Assembly (NCBI RefSeq): GCF_945859705.1
Contig: NC_079134.1
Span: forward strand, 11,387,545-11,451,544
DNA from: Episyrphus balteatus
Taxonomy: Eukaryota > Arthropoda > Insecta > Diptera > Syrphidae
Direction of reading: 5' to 3'
DNA length: 64,000 nucleotides
Below the pieces are notes generated by a model. It saw nothing but the letters and a program-made list of their open reading frames with translations. It was not told where the DNA came from and ran no database searches. Both the position numbers and the translations under genes were made by a program. Shown one piece after another: positions 61,861 to 64,000 of this stretch (positions are counted from its first letter, which is position 1; the number at the start of each line of letters is the position of its first letter).

Positions 61861-62679
61861 ATAAAATGCACGACTGGGGTCGCACGTACTTGCTCTTATA
61901 CTTAAAGTTATTCTAATGTTAAAGCTTTTTATTCAAGAAAATTAGGAAAATTTAAAATTTGAAAGAAAAAAATCTGTTTTTATAATTAATTAAATACCGT
62001 TTTAAATGATCTTTCACAAAAAACCAAGTATGCCAGTTTACTTCTTGTATAAAAAGGAATTTTTAGAAAAAAATTTTCGTAAATCGTTAGAGCCGTTTTT
62101 AAAAAAAATAATTTTTTATATATAAAAATTTTCTAATATTTTTCAAAAAAAAAATTGGTATGCCAGTTTGAAAAAATAATTTATTTACACATAAAAACGA
62201 AATTTCAAAATTTTTCATTAAGCCGTTTTCAAAAAAATGATTTTTCAAAAAAAAATTTTGAAATATTTTTTAAAAATCCAAAAATGAGTTTTTTGAAAAT
62301 TTTCTAAAATTTTAATATTACCTTTACCTGAACGCTTTTGTATAAAAATTTTAGTTGAAATCGGGGTGGTCTTGAAAGAGATATTCATAAATCAAAAAAA
62401 CCGTTCTATGACCGGTACCGTAAATAACGGCACAAAAAATATTTTTTTTATTTCCAAAGGAGGCTCTTATCTATAAAACTAAACAGAAAAATTTTAATCA
62501 AAATCGTTAGAGCCGTTTTTGAAATAAATCAACTTTTCTGTTTCCGTTATATGACAGGTACCGTTAATTTTGGTCCTAAAAAAAAAATTTCAATTTCTCC
62601 TCTAAGGAACTACCCAAAACTGTTAACTACCAAGTTTGAAGAAAATCGCTTCAGTAGTTTAGGCTGTAGCTCGAGGTTC

Positions 62680-62722
<43 letters not shown>

Positions 62723-62846
62723 ATTGCCGGACCCACTTTTTTGGCATTCTCCATCATCGTAATGTCATGTAAAATTGTTATCTCGAGTTCGATTTTTTTT
62801 ACGAATCCTAAACTTGCCCTATAGTACCTATATCGCAAGTAAAAAA
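61861..62846 (-). repeat. Family A interspersed repeat, copy 4, with (CAGA)n tract
   Basis: Starts atgcacgactggggtcgcac and ends tatcgcaagtaaaaa. It has the longest tetranucleotide tract of the four copies (62682-62721, CAGA units with one CGGA). The fullest copy, at about 985 bp. Confidence 0.8.
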
Positions 62847-62849
62847 CTG

Positions 62850-63585
62850 AAACAAAAAACTTAATTTAATTTCATATAGCATTGTTAACGTGGTCTTAAA
62901 ATTAAGAAAAAATAATAATTAATGCAAAAATTAGGTCCCGTATTCTGATTCAACCGGTTCCTCTGATTTATCTGATATGTCTGGGTGAACATCTGGTTGA
63001 TCATCGGAACGCAGGTTAAGATAAAAGTCGTGAAAATTAGAATTAATTAAGTCGAGCATATCAAGAAGATCTTTTTTTTTTTGCAGAGCTTATTTGAGGG
63101 GTTTCATCGTATGCAATTTTAACCATACTTGTAGTTACTTTGTTAATTCCTCTTTTTTTAATGTTCAAGATTTTAAAATCCTCGGATTTATCTAAACTAG
63201 TCTTATACTCTATTTGGCCAAACGTTTTTGTGTATCTAAGCCATCTTATGGAGCTCCATTTAAAAGCTTCTCAGAGATTGTTTTTTTTGCTCCACATAAA
63301 TTTTTCTTTTAAGACATCGATTGTTTCATTTCTAGGACTTTGAAAGTGTTTTTTAAAGTTTAAGTAAATTTGAAACAAGAAAGTTTTCTTGTAATTTTAA
63401 ATTAATTTAACAATAAGTATGTACATACCTTTTTTTGTTGTATGTCTTTAATTTGTTATTGTTAATTAGTCAATCCTGGTATAAAAAACACTATTTCAAA
63501 CACTAAATGAAAAAAAAACTGAGTTACTAACTCGCTTCACTAAAATAAAAACGTGCGCACAAATGAAAATTCAGAGTCAAACTAC
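62850..63585. other. Non-coding stretch between family A and the palindrome cluster
   Basis: AT-rich, no gene recognised; one 67-codon frame (63140-63343) lacks motifs. Confidence 0.4.
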
Positions 63586-63589
63586 GCAG

Positions 63590-63965
63590 AAAAACATCTT
63601 ATGTTCTTGTTCTTACGAGAATTTTTGTTGGTTTGCAAACGGTAAAATATCCTATGACTACTTAGGGAGAGAAAAATTTCAGTTTGAAATTCAGAAAATC
63701 ATCTTATGCTGACATAAGATGATTTGCCTTTTCACACTTTTTTCGATTTTTTCAAAGTATTTTATCTTATGTCAACTTAAGGATGAATTTTGTTTCTGCT
63801 TGCACGCGTGAAAATATCTTAAGTCAACATAAGATAATTTAAGATTTCACAATAATGAAAAAGTCTTAACCCAATATAATCTTAAGTCTACACAACACAA
63901 AATCTTATGTGGACTTAAGATATTTTACCGCGTGTAAAGATGTGTCTTTTGAACATAAGATGAAA
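63590..63965. repeat. CTTATGT/ACTTAAG palindrome cluster, right part
   Basis: At least eight half- or full palindromes in about 370 bp. The best is a hairpin with 13-bp perfect arms and a 4-nt loop (aaatcatcttatg - ctga - cataagatgattt, 63698-63727). Others are tatcttaagtcaacataaga (about 63826) and aaaatcttatgtggacttaa (about 63899). Units are spaced by gcgtg-containing linkers. The cluster may run past the window end. Confidence 0.65.
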
Positions 63966-64000
63966 TTGTTTTTGTGCATAAAAAAGCAAAGGAGTGAGAT

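Noticed and set aside
63590..63965. CRISPR-like array of repeated palindromes
   Set aside because: Spacing and unit sequence are irregular, the setting is eukaryotic, and no cas-like genes are present.

Overview
This is a eukaryotic, very AT-rich, almost entirely non-coding window. Long A/T runs, taggtacctaccta-like strings, many short inverted-repeat elements, Ty3/gypsy pol debris and (GTCT)n-bearing interspersed repeats suggest an insect, most likely a fly (Diptera); that assignment is inference from sequence style. No complete host gene is visible. Nearly all ATG-to-stop reading frames here are short, low-complexity or antisense artefacts. The window reads as a gene desert, or the inside of a very large intron, heavily colonised by transposable elements.

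The only convincing open coding piece is a short exon at 60451-60688 (+). It follows a good 3' splice site and matches, from memory, the C-terminal end of a family of uncharacterised, probably transposon-encoded, arthropod and cnidarian proteins (AERGVKLI...EEQKQ signature). It sits between inverted repeats of about 100 bp (59960-60058 and 60968-61063), so the unit looks like an internally deleted DNA transposon that kept its last exon. The only other clear coding homology is a decayed Ty3/gypsy pol remnant at 43521-45010, with protease, reverse transcriptase and integrase pieces in shifting frames and the RNase H part missing.

Layout. 1-2390: unique non-coding. 2390-3990: family F (hairpin plus A-run/CACCCTTT tandem units) and the first copy of family A. 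4000-7800: unique DNA with many TATCCTT and AAGGAC words. 7800-9215: several inverted-repeat elements, including a Harbinger-like MITE with TAA duplications. 9759-9977: a CAC...GTG element. 10290-11175: family D copy 1. 11180-14500: mostly unique, with a G21 run and a small MITE. 14500-16640: a 146-bp tandem repeat split by an insertion bounded by oppositely oriented CAGAATTTTGAA arrays. 16640-20000: unique. 20188-20972: large foldback. 23040-23480: foldback with a tRNA-like core. 25311-25449: small TA-flanked MITE. 26000-27450: foldback with 300-bp tandem units. 27450-31550: unique. 31640-32145: TTTGATTG minisatellite. 32634-38638: family B hairpins (ACACTGG ends), nested. 36198-40080: two copies of family L, the second carrying two clean insertions. 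40200-41800 and 48076-49800: further copies of family D. 42362-43307: family A. 45961-46731: TA-flanked element filled with tandem repeats. 47635-47794: near-perfect inverted repeat. 49800-57040: largely unique, apart from a GC-rich hAT-like MITE at 52868-53650. 57040-58330: family F array. 59040-59580: TIR element. 59960-61063: the exon-bearing element. 61300-64000: dispersed CTTATGT/ACTTAAG palindromes around another family A copy.

The parts do not form a pathway; they form a record of layered insertions. Several target-site duplications and one empty-site comparison can be read directly. All repeat families were recognised by eye within this window, and their boundaries are approximate unless a target duplication is stated.
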